64,000 bases of DNA from Micromonospora ferruginea (GCF_013694245.2 NZ_CP059322.2:926001-990000), one strand, 5' to 3'. Counted from the first letter of the stretch, positions 1 through 10,354 are shown. Made by a program: numbers and translations. Notes: generated by a model not told the origin, from the letters alone.

Positions 1-1870
1 TGTCGTCGTCGCGCCCCTCACGGCCGGCGTCGTCGTGCGGCGCGCGCACGCCCGGGACCGGACCGTCGTGCGGCGCGCGCACGCCGGGGACCGGGGCGCC
101 GTGGGCGGTGCCACCGGGCCCGGGTACGCCGCGGCGCGTCTCGCCGCGCGCGGGGTCGTCGCCGAGCGCGCCGCTGCCCGTCGCGCTGCGGAGCCGACCG
201 CTGTCGGAAGGGCCGCCGGTGGTGACCGGTGGTGGGGTCGGCGGGGGGATGCCGCCCGGCGAGGGGGTGTGCACCGGGCTGACGGCGTCGGCCCGCGTGG
301 CCGGGCCCTCCGGGCCGGCGGGGTTGCCCGGGTCCACGAAGCTGGTCAGGACCGTCGGGCCCAGCCCACCGACGGGCCGCTCGGGTGTGTCCCGGGCCGT
401 CCCGTCGTCTCCCGCGCGGGCCGCCTCGCCGGCGCGGCGGTCCTCCGCCCCGTCGGACGAGGCCGGATCGTCCTCGTCCGGTCGCGCCCACTCGCTGCGC
501 CGGGCCGCGCGGCTCCAGGCCCGCGCGGCGGCGGCCGGCGGCATCAGGTCCGGATAGCCGACGGTCGGTCGAGCGCCCGAGTCGGTGTCGTCGCCGTCGT
601 CCGGGCCGTCCCAGCCGGTGGTCCGGTCCCAGCCGCCGTCGGTCCCGCCCCAGCCGGTCGTGCGGTCCCACGCGTCCCAGCCGTCCGATTCGGGCCGGCC
701 GGCGCGGGTGGGTCCGGCGTGGCGCGTACCGGCGGGCCCGGGCCCGCCGGTCGGCCGCCCGGCCACCGGGGAGCCGGGCGGGCCGATCGGCGGAGCGGCG
801 CGCCCGACCGCGGCGCCGGGTGGAGCGGCGGGAGCGGCGTCGTCCGGCGGTGGGACGGTCGACCCCGACCGCGTCACCGGCGGGACGGCGATGCTGGAGC
901 CGGTCAACGGCGGGACCGCCGGTCCGGACCGGGGCACCGGTGGGATGCCGATGCGGGAGCCGCTCAGCGGCGGGACGGCCGTCCCCGGCCCGGCCGTGCG
1001 GGACGCGGACGCCGCCCCCGCTTCGGCGGCGGCCGGCCGGTCCGGGGTGACGGCGGGCGGCTCGGCGGCGGTGGCGAGCAGCCGGGCGATGTCGTCGTGG
1101 CCGAGCCGGTTGCGCGGGTCGCGGCGGAGCAGCCCGACCAGCACCGGCATCAGCGGGCCGGCGTGCGGCGCCGGGTCCGGGGGTTGGCTGGCCAGCGCCG
1201 CCAGGGTGGCCATCGCGGTGCTGCGGGCGTACGGCGAGCGGCCCTCCACGGCGGCGTGCAGGGTGGCGCCGAGCGACCACAGGTCCGCCTCGACGCTGGA
1301 CACGCTCTCGGCCGCGCGCTCCGGGGCGACGTACTGCGGGGAGCCGAGGACCAGGCCCGGACGGGTCATCGCGCCGTCGCCGCCCTCGAACACGGCCAGC
1401 CCGAAGTCGGTGAGCAGCACCCGCCCGTCCAGGGCCAGCAGCACGTTCGCGGGTTTCACGTCGCGGTGCAGGACCCCGGCCCGGTGGGCGGCGCGCAGCG
1501 CGGCGTGCACCGCCACCCCGATCTCGGCGGCCCGGCGCGGCGGCAGCGGCCCGTCGGTCTCGATGATCTCCTGTAACGAGCGCGACGGGACGTACTCCAT
1601 GATCAGCCACGGGTCGCCGTTGACCCGGACCACGTCGTAGACCCGGACCACGTTGGGGTGGTTGAGCCGGGCGGCCGTGCGGGCCTCGCGCAGCGTGCGG
1701 GCACGAAGCTCGTCGCGCTCGCTCTCGGCGAGCCAGTTCGGCGGCAGCACCTGCTTCACCGCGACCTCGCGCTGAAGCTCCTCGTCCCGGGCTCGCCAGA
1801 CCTGGCCCATCCCGCCGCGGCCGACCAGATCGATCAGGCGGTACCGTCCGGCGATCACCACTTCCCGCAC
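1..1870 (-). CDS. Serine/threonine protein kinase (C-terminus beyond window)
   Basis: Phosphorylates Ser/Thr residues; an eukaryotic-like (PASTA/Pkn-type superfamily) signalling kinase. The frame stays open from the GTG at 1870 to the left edge, so the protein is at least 620 residues and partial. Visible landmarks are the glycine loop VGRGGMGQVW near residues 16-25, the VAVK lysine near 39, the catalytic HRDVKPAN near 133 and DFG near 154. From about residue 265 the protein turns into a long Pro/Ala/Gly-rich low-complexity tail with short repeats such as VPPLTGSSIAVPPVTRSG. A transmembrane segment would lie beyond the window. The GTG at 1870 has GAGGAG four bases upstream; GTG 1882 is an alternative. 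It lies 74 bases downstream of the glycosyltransferase gene on the same strand, so co-transcription is possible. Substrate unknown. Confidence 0.9.
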   Translation of the reverse strand, partial: MREVVIAGRYRLIDLVGRGGMGQVWRARDEELQREVAVKQVLPPNWLAESERDELRARTLREARTAARLNHPNVVRVYDVVRVNGDPWLIMEYVPSRSLQEIIETDGPLPPRRAAEIGVAVHAALRAAHRAGVLHRDVKPANVLLALDGRVLLTDFGLAVFEGGDGAMTRPGLVLGSPQYVAPERAAESVSSVEADLWSLGATLHAAVEGRSPYARSTAMATLAALASQPPDPAPHAGPLMPVLVGLLRRDPRNRLGHDDIARLLATAAEPPAVTPDRPAAAEAGAASASRTAGPGTAVPPLSGSRIGIPPVPRSGPAVPPLTGSSIAVPPVTRSGSTVPPPDDAAPAAPPGAAVGRAAPPIGPPGSPVAGRPTGGPGPAGTRHAGPTRAGRPESDGWDAWDRTTGWGGTDGGWDRTTGWDGPDDGDDTDSGARPTVGYPDLMPPAAAARAWSRAARRSEWARPDEDDPASSDGAEDRRAGEAARAGDDGTARDTPERPVGGLGPTVLTSFVDPGNPAGPEGPATRADAVSPVHTPSPGGIPPPTPPPVTTGGPSDSGRLRSATGSGALGDDPARGETRRGVPGPGGTAHGAPVPGVRAPHDGPVPGVRAPHDDAGREGRDDD

Positions 1871-1944
1871 CGCACTCCTCACCGCTGGTTGGTCCACAAT
1901 AGCCAACGGATCGGGTCGGACCTATCCCATCAGGGCGGCGGGCC

Positions 1945-3270
1945 TCAGCTCGCCGCGCCGGCCAGCAGGTTTCCGTCCGGAATGGCGATGGCCGGACGGC
2001 CGCCGGCCAGCAACGCGGCGGCCCGTCGGGCCTGGAACGGGTGGTGTTCCCGGCGCGCGGCGGCGTAGCTGACCGCGGTGCGGGCCGCGATGGCCGACCA
2101 GGCGTACCGCCGGGTGACCATGACGCGTGCCCTGCGCGCCACCCGGCGGGCGAAGACCTCGTCGCCGAGCAGCCGGTCGACGGCGCCGGCCAGCGCCTCG
2201 GCGTCGCCGTGCGGGAACGTCACCCCGGTCACCCCCGGCTCGACGATCTCGGCCAGCCCGCCGGTGCGGGCGACCGCGAGCGGCGCGCCGGCGGCCGCCG
2301 CCTCCAGGGCGATCATGCCGAACGGCTCGTAGAGGCTGGGGATCACGGTGGCGTCGGTGGCGGCGAGCACCGCGGGGAGCTGGCCGGCGTCCAGGAAGCC
2401 GGCGAAGCGGACCGTGTCGCCCAGGCGCAGCCGGTGCGCCCGGTCGACCAGCTCGTCGCGGTACGGGCCGTCCCCGGCGATCACCACCCGCAGCCCCGGG
2501 TGCCGGTCGGCCAGGTGCGGTACGGCGTCCACCAGGTGCTGCACGCCCTTTTCGTAGACCAGCCGGCCGGCGTACCCGACCAGCGGGCCGCGCCCGGCGA
2601 AGCGGGCGCGGGCGGAGGCGACCGCCTGCGGGCGGGCCCGCCAGGCCCGGTCGTCCACGCCGTTGGCCACCACGTCGACCCGCCCGGCCGGCACGTCGAA
2701 CAGCCGCGACACCTGCTCGCGCATGTAGCCGGAGCAGGCGATCACCCGGGCCGAGGCGTTGCTCAGCCAGTGCTCGACGCCGTGGATGGTGCGGTTCATC
2801 TCCCCGGGCAGCCAGCCCTGGTGCCGGCCGGCCTCGGTGGCGTGGATCGTGGTGACCAGGGGCACGTCCAGGTGTTCGGCCAGGGTGACGGCGGTGTGCG
2901 CGACCAGCCAGTCGTGGGCGTGGATCACGTCGTACGCGCCGGTGCCGGCGGCGCGCAGGGCGGCGCGGGTGAGCGTGTGGTTGAACGCCATGGTCCAGGC
3001 CAGCAGCGAGTCGGTGGCCAGCGGGAACCGGACCGGGTCCTCGGCGGCGCGGACGATCCGGACGCCGTCGGCGTACTCCTCCACGGGTGTGCCCTCGGCG
3101 TGCCGGGTGACCACGGTGACCTCGTGCCCGGCGGCGGCCAGGGCGACGGAGAGCGCGTGCACGTGCCGGCCGAGGCCGCCGACGAGCACGGGCGGGTATT
3201 CCCAGGAGAGCAGCAGCACCCGCAGGCGCCGGGCGGGCTGGATGTCGATCACTTCGGCGTCAGCGGACAC
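1945..3270 (-). CDS. GT4-family glycosyltransferase (glycogen-synthase-like)
   Basis: A GT-B fold retaining glycosyltransferase of family GT4, about 441 residues. The N-terminus carries LLLSWEYPPVLVGGLGRHV, the glycine-rich acceptor loop typical of starch/glycogen synthase-like GT4 proteins. The C-terminal half carries EPFGMIALE (near residues 315-323), the E-x7-E nucleotide-sugar motif, followed by TGGLAEIV. GTG 3270 was chosen because AAGGGGG stands about six bases upstream; a longer in-frame ATG further upstream gives an implausible basic leader. The neighbouring debranching enzyme, 130 bases upstream on the same strand, suggests a role in glycogen or related alpha-glucan synthesis. The donor (ADP- or UDP-glucose) cannot be told from sequence. 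Alternative: a GT4 enzyme for a glycolipid or glucosyl compatible solute. Confidence 0.9.
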   Translation of the reverse strand: MSADAEVIDIQPARRLRVLLLSWEYPPVLVGGLGRHVHALSVALAAAGHEVTVVTRHAEGTPVEEYADGVRIVRAAEDPVRFPLATDSLLAWTMAFNHTLTRAALRAAGTGAYDVIHAHDWLVAHTAVTLAEHLDVPLVTTIHATEAGRHQGWLPGEMNRTIHGVEHWLSNASARVIACSGYMREQVSRLFDVPAGRVDVVANGVDDRAWRARPQAVASARARFAGRGPLVGYAGRLVYEKGVQHLVDAVPHLADRHPGLRVVIAGDGPYRDELVDRAHRLRLGDTVRFAGFLDAGQLPAVLAATDATVIPSLYEPFGMIALEAAAAGAPLAVARTGGLAEIVEPGVTGVTFPHGDAEALAGAVDRLLGDEVFARRVARRARVMVTRRYAWSAIAARTAVSYAAARREHHPFQARRAAALLAGGRPAIAIPDGNLLAGAAS

Positions 3271-3400
3271 GCGGCCCCCTTGAAGTTGTGGTCGTCCCCG
3301 CCGGAGGCGGCACCGCGGCGGGTGTCCGGTGGGGTCGGCACCCATCCTGCCCACGGGTCGATAACCGGCGGCGACGCGCCGGTTGCCGGTCTGTAACGCG

Positions 3401-5344
3401 TTACCGGCGCGCGCGCCGCGCGCGCAGCAGCTCCGCCACCGACCACGCCTGGAACGGGCAGCCGGTGGCCGCGTGCGGCGCGGCGCCGTCGGCGGTCTCG
3501 CTGACCGAGCCCAGGCCGTCCTCGACCAGGTGCCCCTCCAACCCCACCAGCAGGTCCGCTGTGGGCAGGCCCGCCTTCCGGTACGCGTCGAGCAGCGGCC
3601 CGGTCAGCCACGGCCAGACCGTGCCCTGGTGGTAGGCGGAGTCCCGCTCGGCCGGGCCGCCCCGGTGCCGGCCGGTGAAGCCGGGGGAGTCGGGGGCGAG
3701 GCTGCGCGGGCCGAGCGGGGTGAACAGCGCCTCGGTGAGCCGGCGCAGCGTGACCTCGTCCGGCTCCAGCGGCGCGTACGGCAGGGACCAGGCGAGCAAC
3801 TGGTTGGGGCGCAGCAGGTCGTCGTCGTGGTGCGGGGCGCCGCCGAGGGGGTACGCGGGCGCCGGGGCGTCCACCACGTCGTGCAGCCAGCCGGCCGGCG
3901 CCGGGAACCGCTCCCGGAACGCGCCGGTCGCCCGGCCGTGCAGGTCCCACAGGGCGGTGGCGTCGCGCCCGGCCAGCTCGGTCAACTCGGCGAGCCCGGC
4001 CAACCCGTTGATCCACAGCGCGTTGACCTCGACCGGCTTGCCGGTGCGCGGGGTCACCGGCACGCCGTACACCCGGGCGTCCATCCAGGTCAGCGCCACG
4101 TCCGGCGGGCCGCCCTGGGTGAGCAGGCCGTCGGCGGGGTCGACGCCGATGCCGTAGCGGGTGCCGGCCACGTGCGCCTCGACCACCCCGTGCAGCGCGG
4201 GCAGCAGCTCGTCGCCGAGGTCGGTGTCGCCGGTGACCGTGACGTGCCGGCTCACCGCGTGCAGGAACCAGAGCGTGGCGTCGACCGTGTTGTGCTCGAC
4301 CCGGCCGGTGTCGGCGGTGTTCGCCAGCATGCCCGCCGACAGCGTCCCCGCGTACGCCCGCAGCAGCTCCCGGCCCTCGTCGGCCCGGTTGGTGCAGAGG
4401 AACAACCCCTCGTAGGAGATCATGGTGTCCCGGGACCAGGCGCCGAACCAGGGGTAGCCGGCCACCACGTCCGGGCCGGTCGCGGTGCGGACCACGAACG
4501 CGTCGGCGGCCAGCGCCAGCGTCGCGGAGACCGCGTCGTCGGGCTTCGCGGCGGCCACCACCGCCCGGTTGCGCCGCCGGGTCGCCTCGACCACCGCGGT
4601 CGCCGGCGGCGGCTCCTCGGCCAGGTCGTCCGCCCAGGCCAGCACCGTCACGGTCGCGCCGGGGGTGTCCAGCGCGCCGGAGAAGCGGCCCGCGTACCAG
4701 AGATCCTCGTCCGGGCTGAGGCCACGGGTGGCCTCGACCCGGTGCCGGACGCCGAGCCACCACTGGCCCTCGGGGGTCCAGTCCGGCCCGGCGAGCCGGA
4801 ACGCGCCGTCGACGATCGCGCCGCCGGCCGCCGGCTCCAGCCGGGGCGCCGGACCGTCGGCCCGCCGCTCGCCGTGCGCGTCGCGCCAGGTGCAGGCCGC
4901 GGCCAGGTCCAGCCGGACCGGGCCGCCGGAGACCAGCCGGTGGACCACGGCTACGCAGGACCGGCCGTACGTCATGGCGATCTCCCGCTCGATCACCACG
5001 TCACCGATCCGCCACCGCCAGCGCGGCACCCCGTCGGTCAGGTCGAAGCGCTCCAGCAGCTCGAAGCCGCGCGGGTCGACCACCCCGGAGGACCACTCGT
5101 GCGCGCCCAGCCGGACCTGCCGCCCGGACGGCAGGGTGACCGCCGGGTCGAGGCTCACGAGTCCCACCTTGCGGGACGCCGGCGTCCGGCCCGGCACCAC
5201 GAGCAACCCGTGGTAGCGGCGGGTGCGCAGCCCGGCCACGGTGCCCGTGGCGTAACCACCGAGCCCGTCCGTGACCAGCCATTCCCGCCCGGCGGCGGCG
5301 GACAGCTCCCCGCAGACCTGCGGGCCGAACCGGATGTCGATCAA
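3401..5344 (-). CDS. Glycogen debranching enzyme (amylo-alpha-1,6-glucosidase)
   Basis: Hydrolyses alpha-1,6 branches of glycogen-like glucans; bacterial GDE type, about 647 residues. The N-terminal GDE_N-like region contains REWLVTDGLGGYATGTV and TRRYHGLLV near residues 15-45. The C-terminal (alpha/alpha)6-barrel contains YPWFGAWSRDTMI, the conserved catalytic-Asp region, then NTVDATLWFL and GTVWPWLTGPLLDAY. The TTG at 5344 is preferred because GGTGGAGGAAAG stands immediately upstream and the family usually starts MIDIRFGPQ. An ATG at 5374 adds ten residues but has no clear ribosome site and would sit only 12 bases from the divergent gene. Co-directional with the GT4 gene, consistent with an alpha-glucan metabolism unit. 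Cytoplasmic; no signal peptide. Confidence 0.92.
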   Translation of the reverse strand: MIDIRFGPQVCGELSAAAGREWLVTDGLGGYATGTVAGLRTRRYHGLLVVPGRTPASRKVGLVSLDPAVTLPSGRQVRLGAHEWSSGVVDPRGFELLERFDLTDGVPRWRWRIGDVVIEREIAMTYGRSCVAVVHRLVSGGPVRLDLAAACTWRDAHGERRADGPAPRLEPAAGGAIVDGAFRLAGPDWTPEGQWWLGVRHRVEATRGLSPDEDLWYAGRFSGALDTPGATVTVLAWADDLAEEPPPATAVVEATRRRNRAVVAAAKPDDAVSATLALAADAFVVRTATGPDVVAGYPWFGAWSRDTMISYEGLFLCTNRADEGRELLRAYAGTLSAGMLANTADTGRVEHNTVDATLWFLHAVSRHVTVTGDTDLGDELLPALHGVVEAHVAGTRYGIGVDPADGLLTQGGPPDVALTWMDARVYGVPVTPRTGKPVEVNALWINGLAGLAELTELAGRDATALWDLHGRATGAFRERFPAPAGWLHDVVDAPAPAYPLGGAPHHDDDLLRPNQLLAWSLPYAPLEPDEVTLRRLTEALFTPLGPRSLAPDSPGFTGRHRGGPAERDSAYHQGTVWPWLTGPLLDAYRKAGLPTADLLVGLEGHLVEDGLGSVSETADGAAPHAATGCPFQAWSVAELLRARRARR

Positions 5345-5386
5345 CTTTCCTCCACCGGCAGCGAGGTGTGACATGCCACGACGACA

Positions 5387-8089
5387 ATGGCCGCTGTGGA
5401 GAAGTACCCCGGCGGCGTCGAAGATGTGCGGGTGATCACCGACCGCCCGACCTCCGCGACCTCCGACCCCGAGCGGCACCGCCTCGCCCAGGCCGACGCC
5501 GGGGAGCAGGACTGGCGCGCATGGGGCCCCTATCTGTCCGAGCGGGCGTGGGGGACGGTACGGGAGGACTACAGCGAGCACGGCACGGCGTGGGACTACT
5601 TCCCCCACGATCACGCGCGGTCCCGAGCCTACCGGTGGAACGACGACGGCATGGCGGGCGTCTGCGACGACCGGCAGACGTTCTGCTTCGCGCTGGCGCT
5701 GTGGAACGGCCGGGACCCGATCCTCAAGGAGCGGATGTTCGGCCTCGGCGGCGACGGCGGCAACCACGGCGAGGACGTCAAGGAGTACTGGTGGTATCTC
5801 GACAGCACTCCCACCCACTCGTGGATGCGCTGGCGCTACCACTATCCGCAGGCCGCCTTCCCGTACGACGAGCTGGTCGCGGTGAACGCGCTGCGCGGCC
5901 GCGACGACACCGAGTACGAGCTGGTGGACACCGGCATCTTCGACGACGACCGGTACTGGGCGGTGACCGTCGACTACGCCAAGGCGTCACCGACCGACAT
6001 GTGCGTGCTGGTCACGGTCGCGAACCGGGGTGACGAGGACGCCACCCTGCACGTGCTGCCCACGCTCTGGTTCCGCAACACCTGGGCGTGGGGGCTGCCC
6101 GGCGCCGACCGGGTGCCGGCGCTGCACGGCACCGGTTCCCGGCTGGTCGGCGAGCACTGGGTGCTCGGCCAGTTGCTGCTGGAGGGCGACGGCGACCCGA
6201 CGCCGCTGCTCTGCGACAACGAGACCAACGCCGAGCGGCTGTGGGGGCTGGCCGGGCGCTCCGCGTACCCGAAGGACGGGATCAACGACCACGTGGTCGC
6301 CGGCGCGGCCACCGTCAACCCGGAGCGCGTCGGCACCAAGGGCGCGCTGCACTACGTGCTGGACGTGCCGGCCGGCGGGCAGCGGCAGATCCGACTGCGG
6401 CTGACCCGCACCGCCCCGCCGCCGGCCGCCGACCCGCCCGCCCCCGCCGACCTCGGCGACGGGTTCGACACCGTGCTCTGGGCCCGCCGGGCGGAGGCGA
6501 ACCGGTTCTTCGACAGCCTGATCCCGGCCGCGGCCACCGCCGACGAGGCGCTGATCGCCCGCCAGGCCATCGCCGGGCTGATGTGGGGCAAGCAGTTCTA
6601 CCACTTCGACGTCAAGCGCTGGCTGGAGGGCGATCCCGGGTCCGCGCCGCCGCCGGCCGGCCGCCGGCACGGGCGCAACAGCGCCTGGTGGCACATGACC
6701 AGCTTCGACGTGTTCTCCATGCCGGACCCGTGGGAATATCCCTGGTACGCGGCCTGGGACCTGGCCTTCCACTGCGTGACCATCGCCCGGGTCGACCCGG
6801 GCTTCGCCAAGGAGCAACTGCTGCTCCTGCTGCGCGAGTGGTACCTGCACCCGAACGGGCAGATCCCGGCGTACGAGTGGGCGTTCGGGGACGTGAACCC
6901 ACCGGTGCACGCCTGGGCCGCGCTGAAGGTCTTCGAGATCGACGGCTCCCGCGACCACGAGTTCCTCGCCCGGGTGATGCAGAAGCTGCTGCTCAACTTC
7001 ACCTGGTGGGTCAACCGCAAGGACACCGGCGGCAACAACGTCTTCGAGGGCGGCTTCCTCGGCCTGGACAACGTCGGACCGTTCGACCGCTCGGCCGCGC
7101 TGCCGGTGGCCGGCACGCTGGAGCAGTCCGACGGCACCGGCTGGATGGCCATGTACGCGCTCAACCTGCTCGACATGGCGATCGTGCTGGCCGAGCACGA
7201 CCACGCGTACACCGACACCGCCACGAAGTTCTTCGAGCACTTCGCGTACATCGCCGCGGCGGCGTACGAGCAGGGGTTGTGGGACGCCGAGGACGCGTTC
7301 TTCTACGACGTGCTGCGGCTGGCCGACGGCACGAAGGTGCCGCTGAAGGTCCGCTCGGTGGTGGGGCTGCTGCCGCTGGCCGCGGTCACCCGGCTCACCG
7401 CGCGGACCATGCGCCGCCTGCCCGAGCTGGGCGCCCGGCTGCGCTGGTTCCTGACCAACCGCCCCGAGTACGCCGACGTGATCGGCGCCCGCCGGCTCGG
7501 TCCGGACGGCACCCAGCAGCGGCTGCTGTCCATGGTCGGCCCGGAGCAGGTGGTGCGGCTGCTGGCCCGGATGCTCGACACCGACGAGTTCCTCTCCGAG
7601 TACGGCCTGCGCACGCTCTCCCGCGCCCACCTGGACAAGCCGTTCACGGTCACGCTCGGCGGGCAGGAGTTCAGCGTCGGCTACGAGCCGGCCGAGTCGA
7701 CCAGCGGCCTGTTCGGCGGCAACTCCAACTGGCGTGGTCCGATCTGGATGCCGACGAACTTCCTGCTGATCAACGCGTTGCGGGACCACGCCGCGTTCTT
7801 CGGCGACGACCTCCAGGTCGAGTACCCGACCCGCTCCGGGGTGAAGCACACGCTGGACGAGATCGCCGACGACCTCTCGGCCCGGCTGATCTCGCTGTTC
7901 ACCCGCGACGGGTGGGGGCGGCGGCCCATCTACGGGGCGGCGCAACTGTTCCAGACCCACCCGGACTGGCGGGACCTGATCTGCTTCCCGGAATACTTCC
8001 ACGGCGACAACGGCGCCGGGTTGGGCGCGTGGCACCAGACCGGCTGGACGGCGCTGGTCGCCGACCTGATCCTCACCCGGCGCCGCTGA
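5387..8089 (+). CDS. GH63/MGH1-like glycoside hydrolase
   Basis: A large (about 900-residue) cytoplasmic protein of the GH63 / mannosylglycerate-hydrolase-like group with an (alpha/alpha)6 toroid. Recognisable blocks are [18 protein letters not shown] near residue 46, [25 protein letters not shown] near 455, [20 protein letters not shown] near 490 and [19 protein letters not shown] near 770, all typical of the barrel of these enzymes. Family members act on alpha-glucosyl or alpha-mannosyl linkages; the exact substrate is not predictable. Divergent from the debranching enzyme and probably sharing its control region, which supports a role in storage-glucan or compatible-solute turnover. The start is uncertain: ATG 5387 is used, but GTG 5426 or 5432 may be the real start. 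Confidence 0.88.
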   Translation: MAAVEKYPGGVEDVRVITDRPTSATSDPERHRLAQADAGEQDWRAWGPYLSERAWGTVREDYSEHGTAWDYFPHDHARSRAYRWNDDGMAGVCDDRQTFCFALALWNGRDPILKERMFGLGGDGGNHGEDVKEYWWYLDSTPTHSWMRWRYHYPQAAFPYDELVAVNALRGRDDTEYELVDTGIFDDDRYWAVTVDYAKASPTDMCVLVTVANRGDEDATLHVLPTLWFRNTWAWGLPGADRVPALHGTGSRLVGEHWVLGQLLLEGDGDPTPLLCDNETNAERLWGLAGRSAYPKDGINDHVVAGAATVNPERVGTKGALHYVLDVPAGGQRQIRLRLTRTAPPPAADPPAPADLGDGFDTVLWARRAEANRFFDSLIPAAATADEALIARQAIAGLMWGKQFYHFDVKRWLEGDPGSAPPPAGRRHGRNSAWWHMTSFDVFSMPDPWEYPWYAAWDLAFHCVTIARVDPGFAKEQLLLLLREWYLHPNGQIPAYEWAFGDVNPPVHAWAALKVFEIDGSRDHEFLARVMQKLLLNFTWWVNRKDTGGNNVFEGGFLGLDNVGPFDRSAALPVAGTLEQSDGTGWMAMYALNLLDMAIVLAEHDHAYTDTATKFFEHFAYIAAAAYEQGLWDAEDAFFYDVLRLADGTKVPLKVRSVVGLLPLAAVTRLTARTMRRLPELGARLRWFLTNRPEYADVIGARRLGPDGTQQRLLSMVGPEQVVRLLARMLDTDEFLSEYGLRTLSRAHLDKPFTVTLGGQEFSVGYEPAESTSGLFGGNSNWRGPIWMPTNFLLINALRDHAAFFGDDLQVEYPTRSGVKHTLDEIADDLSARLISLFTRDGWGRRPIYGAAQLFQTHPDWRDLICFPEYFHGDNGAGLGAWHQTGWTALVADLILTRRR

Positions 8090-8110
8090 GCCGGGCGCCG
8101 TCGCACCGCC

Positions 8111-9427
8111 TCACGGCAGTGGCAGGAACGCCACCCGCGCGTGGTACTCGCCGGCCACCGTCACGGTGTCGCTGCCGAGCCACAGGCCGCGGTCGGTGGC
8201 GTACAGGTCGGCGGTGCCGACCCCGCGGTCCTTTGTCGGGTTCCACGCCAGCGCCTTGCCGGTGGTCGGGTTGATCGCCCCGACGCCGGGCCGGGACACC
8301 GCGCCGGGGCCGGCCGAGTTGCGCCCGGACGGGTTGTCGAGCCAGCGCTGGTGGCCGCCGACGTAGACCGCCGCGCCGGTGACCGCGACCGACAGCAGCG
8401 TGTCGCCGCCGGTGTAGTTGGCCCAGGTCGGCTGCTTGCCCGCGGTGGCGGCGCCGAACTCGAAACGCGCCGCGGTGTCGCAGAGCGTGCCGGGGAACGG
8501 GCCGCCGGTGGTGACCACCGCGAACCAGGCGCCGTCCGGCGAGATGTCCACCCCGCGCAGGTAGGCCGGCATCGTCTTGGCGCACTGCGGCTGGTAGCGC
8601 GTGGTGGCCCAGCCGGAGAGCGTGGCGCCGGTGGCGCCCAGGTCGGCCACCGCGAGCTGGTGCCGTGCCGCGCCGGACACGGTGCTGAAGTTGCCGGCGA
8701 AGACCAGCCGGCCGCCGTCGGCGGAGACGTCCAGCGCCTCCACCTTGACCGGCGAGGTGGCCCCGGAGGAGGTGACCCGCGCGCCGTCCAGCCGCAGGTC
8801 GACCGAGGCGTCGGCGGCGCCGGTGGTCGCGTTCAGGGCGGCCAGGCCGCGCCGGGTCACCCCGCCCACGGTCTGGAACGCGCCGCCCACGAGCAGCCGG
8901 TTGCCGACCAGCCGCATGTCGTTGACCTGGTTGTTGAGCGCCGCGGGGGCGAACCCGGCGACCCGCGCGCCGGTGGCCGCGTCGACTCGGGCCACCCGGG
9001 GCGCGGCCACGCCGTTGATCGTGGTGAACGCGCCGCCGAGGTAGAGCGAGCGGCCGTCCGCCGAGGCGGCGAGCGCCTTCACGGTGCCGTTGACCGCAGG
9101 CTTGAACGTCGTGTCGATCCGGCCGGTGGTGGCGTCGAACGCCACCAGCCGGGGCATGGCGAGCTGCGCGGTGGTGTTCGCGTTGCGGACCTTGGTGAAC
9201 GAGCCGGCGAGGTAGACGCGGTTGCCGACCTGGAGGATCCGGTACACGGTGCCGTCGAGTGCGTGCGGCGTCCAGGCCGCCGGCTTCGCGCTGACCACGG
9301 TGGTGTGGGTGGCGTTGACGGCGTGGGCCGGGGCCGCCGGGAACGCGCCGCCGGCCACGGCGAGCGCGGCCGCCCCGGCGAGGAACGCGCGGCGCCGGGG
9401 CCGGGCCGGGGCGGGTGAGGTCGTCAT
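8111..9427 (-). CDS. Tat-exported beta-propeller protein (DUF5122/delta-60 repeats)
   Basis: A secreted protein of about 438 residues. The N-terminus PRRRAFLAGAAALAVAGG followed by an Ala-rich stretch ending in AHA is a twin-arginine-type signal peptide. The rest is built of repeats of the form VYLAGSFTKV, LYLGGAFTTING, LLVGGAFQTVGG and LVFAGNFSTVSG, matching DUF5122/delta-60 blades of a beta-propeller. No catalytic motif is visible, so a binding or surface role is more likely than an enzymatic one. ATG 9427 was chosen because it starts directly at the signal peptide; a longer frame reaches 9511 but would bury it. Convergent with the GH63-like gene, 21 bases away. Function unknown. Confidence 0.85.
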   Translation of the reverse strand: MTTSPAPARPRRRAFLAGAAALAVAGGAFPAAPAHAVNATHTTVVSAKPAAWTPHALDGTVYRILQVGNRVYLAGSFTKVRNANTTAQLAMPRLVAFDATTGRIDTTFKPAVNGTVKALAASADGRSLYLGGAFTTINGVAAPRVARVDAATGARVAGFAPAALNNQVNDMRLVGNRLLVGGAFQTVGGVTRRGLAALNATTGAADASVDLRLDGARVTSSGATSPVKVEALDVSADGGRLVFAGNFSTVSGAARHQLAVADLGATGATLSGWATTRYQPQCAKTMPAYLRGVDISPDGAWFAVVTTGGPFPGTLCDTAARFEFGAATAGKQPTWANYTGGDTLLSVAVTGAAVYVGGHQRWLDNPSGRNSAGPGAVSRPGVGAINPTTGKALAWNPTKDRGVGTADLYATDRGLWLGSDTVTVAGEYHARVAFLPLP

Positions 9428-9510
9428 CGCTGAAGCATCCCGCCCGAGCAGGTTTTCCGCAGTCGGGTAGCCGCCTCTCTCCACCCGCCGACCGGCCGAC
9501 CCACCCGGCA

Positions 9511-9600
9511 TGAAAGGAGGGGGCCCCTCTTAACGCCTTGCGTTAAGCGGGGGCCCCTGCCCTACCGAAAACGTTAAGCGGGGGCCCCTCCTTCAGGTAG
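9511..9600. repeat. Cluster of GGGGGCCCC / GTTAAG palindromes
   Basis: Three copies of a gggggcccct core occur in 90 bases, alternating with TTAACGC and GCGTTAAG arms: aaggagggggcccctc, then cttaacg-cctt-gcgttaag, then gggggcccct again, then acgttaagcgggggcccctc. The outer arms are near inverted repeats of each other. The block sits between two divergent genes (9427 and 9634), so it could be a repeated palindromic element, a bidirectional transcription signal or both. Seen directly; its genome-wide copy number cannot be judged here. Confidence 0.75.
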
Positions 9601-9633
9601 TACGGTGGCGGGGCCGCGAGGGGGAGGGGTGCG

Positions 9634-10332
9634 ATGGGGGAACGCCGGAAGGCCGCCGTGCTGGTCTTCGACGCCGACGACACGCTCTGGGAGAACAACG
9701 TCCTCTTCGAGCGGGTGATCGAGGACTTCCTCACCTGGCTCGACCATCCGACCCTGGACCGGACGCAGTTGCGGGCCGTGCTCGACGACGTGGAGCGGGC
9801 CAACGCCCAGGCCCACGGGTACGGCAGCAAGATCTTCCTGCGCAGCCTCGCCGAGTGCCTGGAGAAGCTGCGCGAGCGCCCGGCCACCGACGCCGAGCGC
9901 GTCGAGATCGAGCAGCTCGCGGCCGCGCTGGTCGGGCACCAGGTGGAGTTGATGCCGGGGGTGGCCCGGACGCTCGACGACCTGGCCACCCGCCACGAGC
10001 TGCTGCTGCTCACCAAGGGCGAGCGCGAGGAGCAGCAGCGCAAGCTCGACGCGTGCGGGCTGCTGCACCACTTCCGGGCGGCGCACATCGTGCCGGAGAA
10101 GGACGCGGACACCTACCGCTGGTTGGCGCGCGAGCACGCGTTCGACCCGGGCGAGGCGTGGATGATCGGCAACTCGCCGCGCTCGGACATCCTGCCCGCC
10201 CGGGCCGCGGGCATGAACGCGGTGTTCATCCCGAACGAGAACACCTGGGTGCTGGAGCACGAGGAGTTGGATCCGTCCGACCCGGGAGTGATCCGACTGG
10301 CCGCGTTCCCCGACCTGGTCCGGCACTTCTGA
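9634..10332 (+). CDS. HAD-superfamily hydrolase
   Basis: A 232-residue HAD phosphatase-like enzyme acting on a small phosphorylated metabolite. Motif I is VFDADDTLW at residues 10-18 with the nucleophile Asp first, motif II is the Thr of LLLTKG, motif III the Lys of PEKDADTYR, and motif IV is GNSPRSDI. The cap between motifs I and II is helical. ATG 9634 follows gggggaggggtgcg. The neighbours (repeat cluster upstream, DUF4184 gene 22 bases downstream) do not indicate a pathway. The substrate is not predictable. Confidence 0.9.
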   Translation: MGERRKAAVLVFDADDTLWENNVLFERVIEDFLTWLDHPTLDRTQLRAVLDDVERANAQAHGYGSKIFLRSLAECLEKLRERPATDAERVEIEQLAAALVGHQVELMPGVARTLDDLATRHELLLLTKGEREEQQRKLDACGLLHHFRAAHIVPEKDADTYRWLAREHAFDPGEAWMIGNSPRSDILPARAAGMNAVFIPNENTWVLEHEELDPSDPGVIRLAAFPDLVRHF

Positions 10333-10354
10333 CCCGGCCGGTAACGTCCGGGAT

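Noticed and set aside
1-1640. Long open frames on both strands over the kinase tail
   Set aside because: They are Arg/Gly/Ala-rich shadows of the Pro/Ala-rich kinase frame; only the minus frame starting at 1870 contains kinase motifs.
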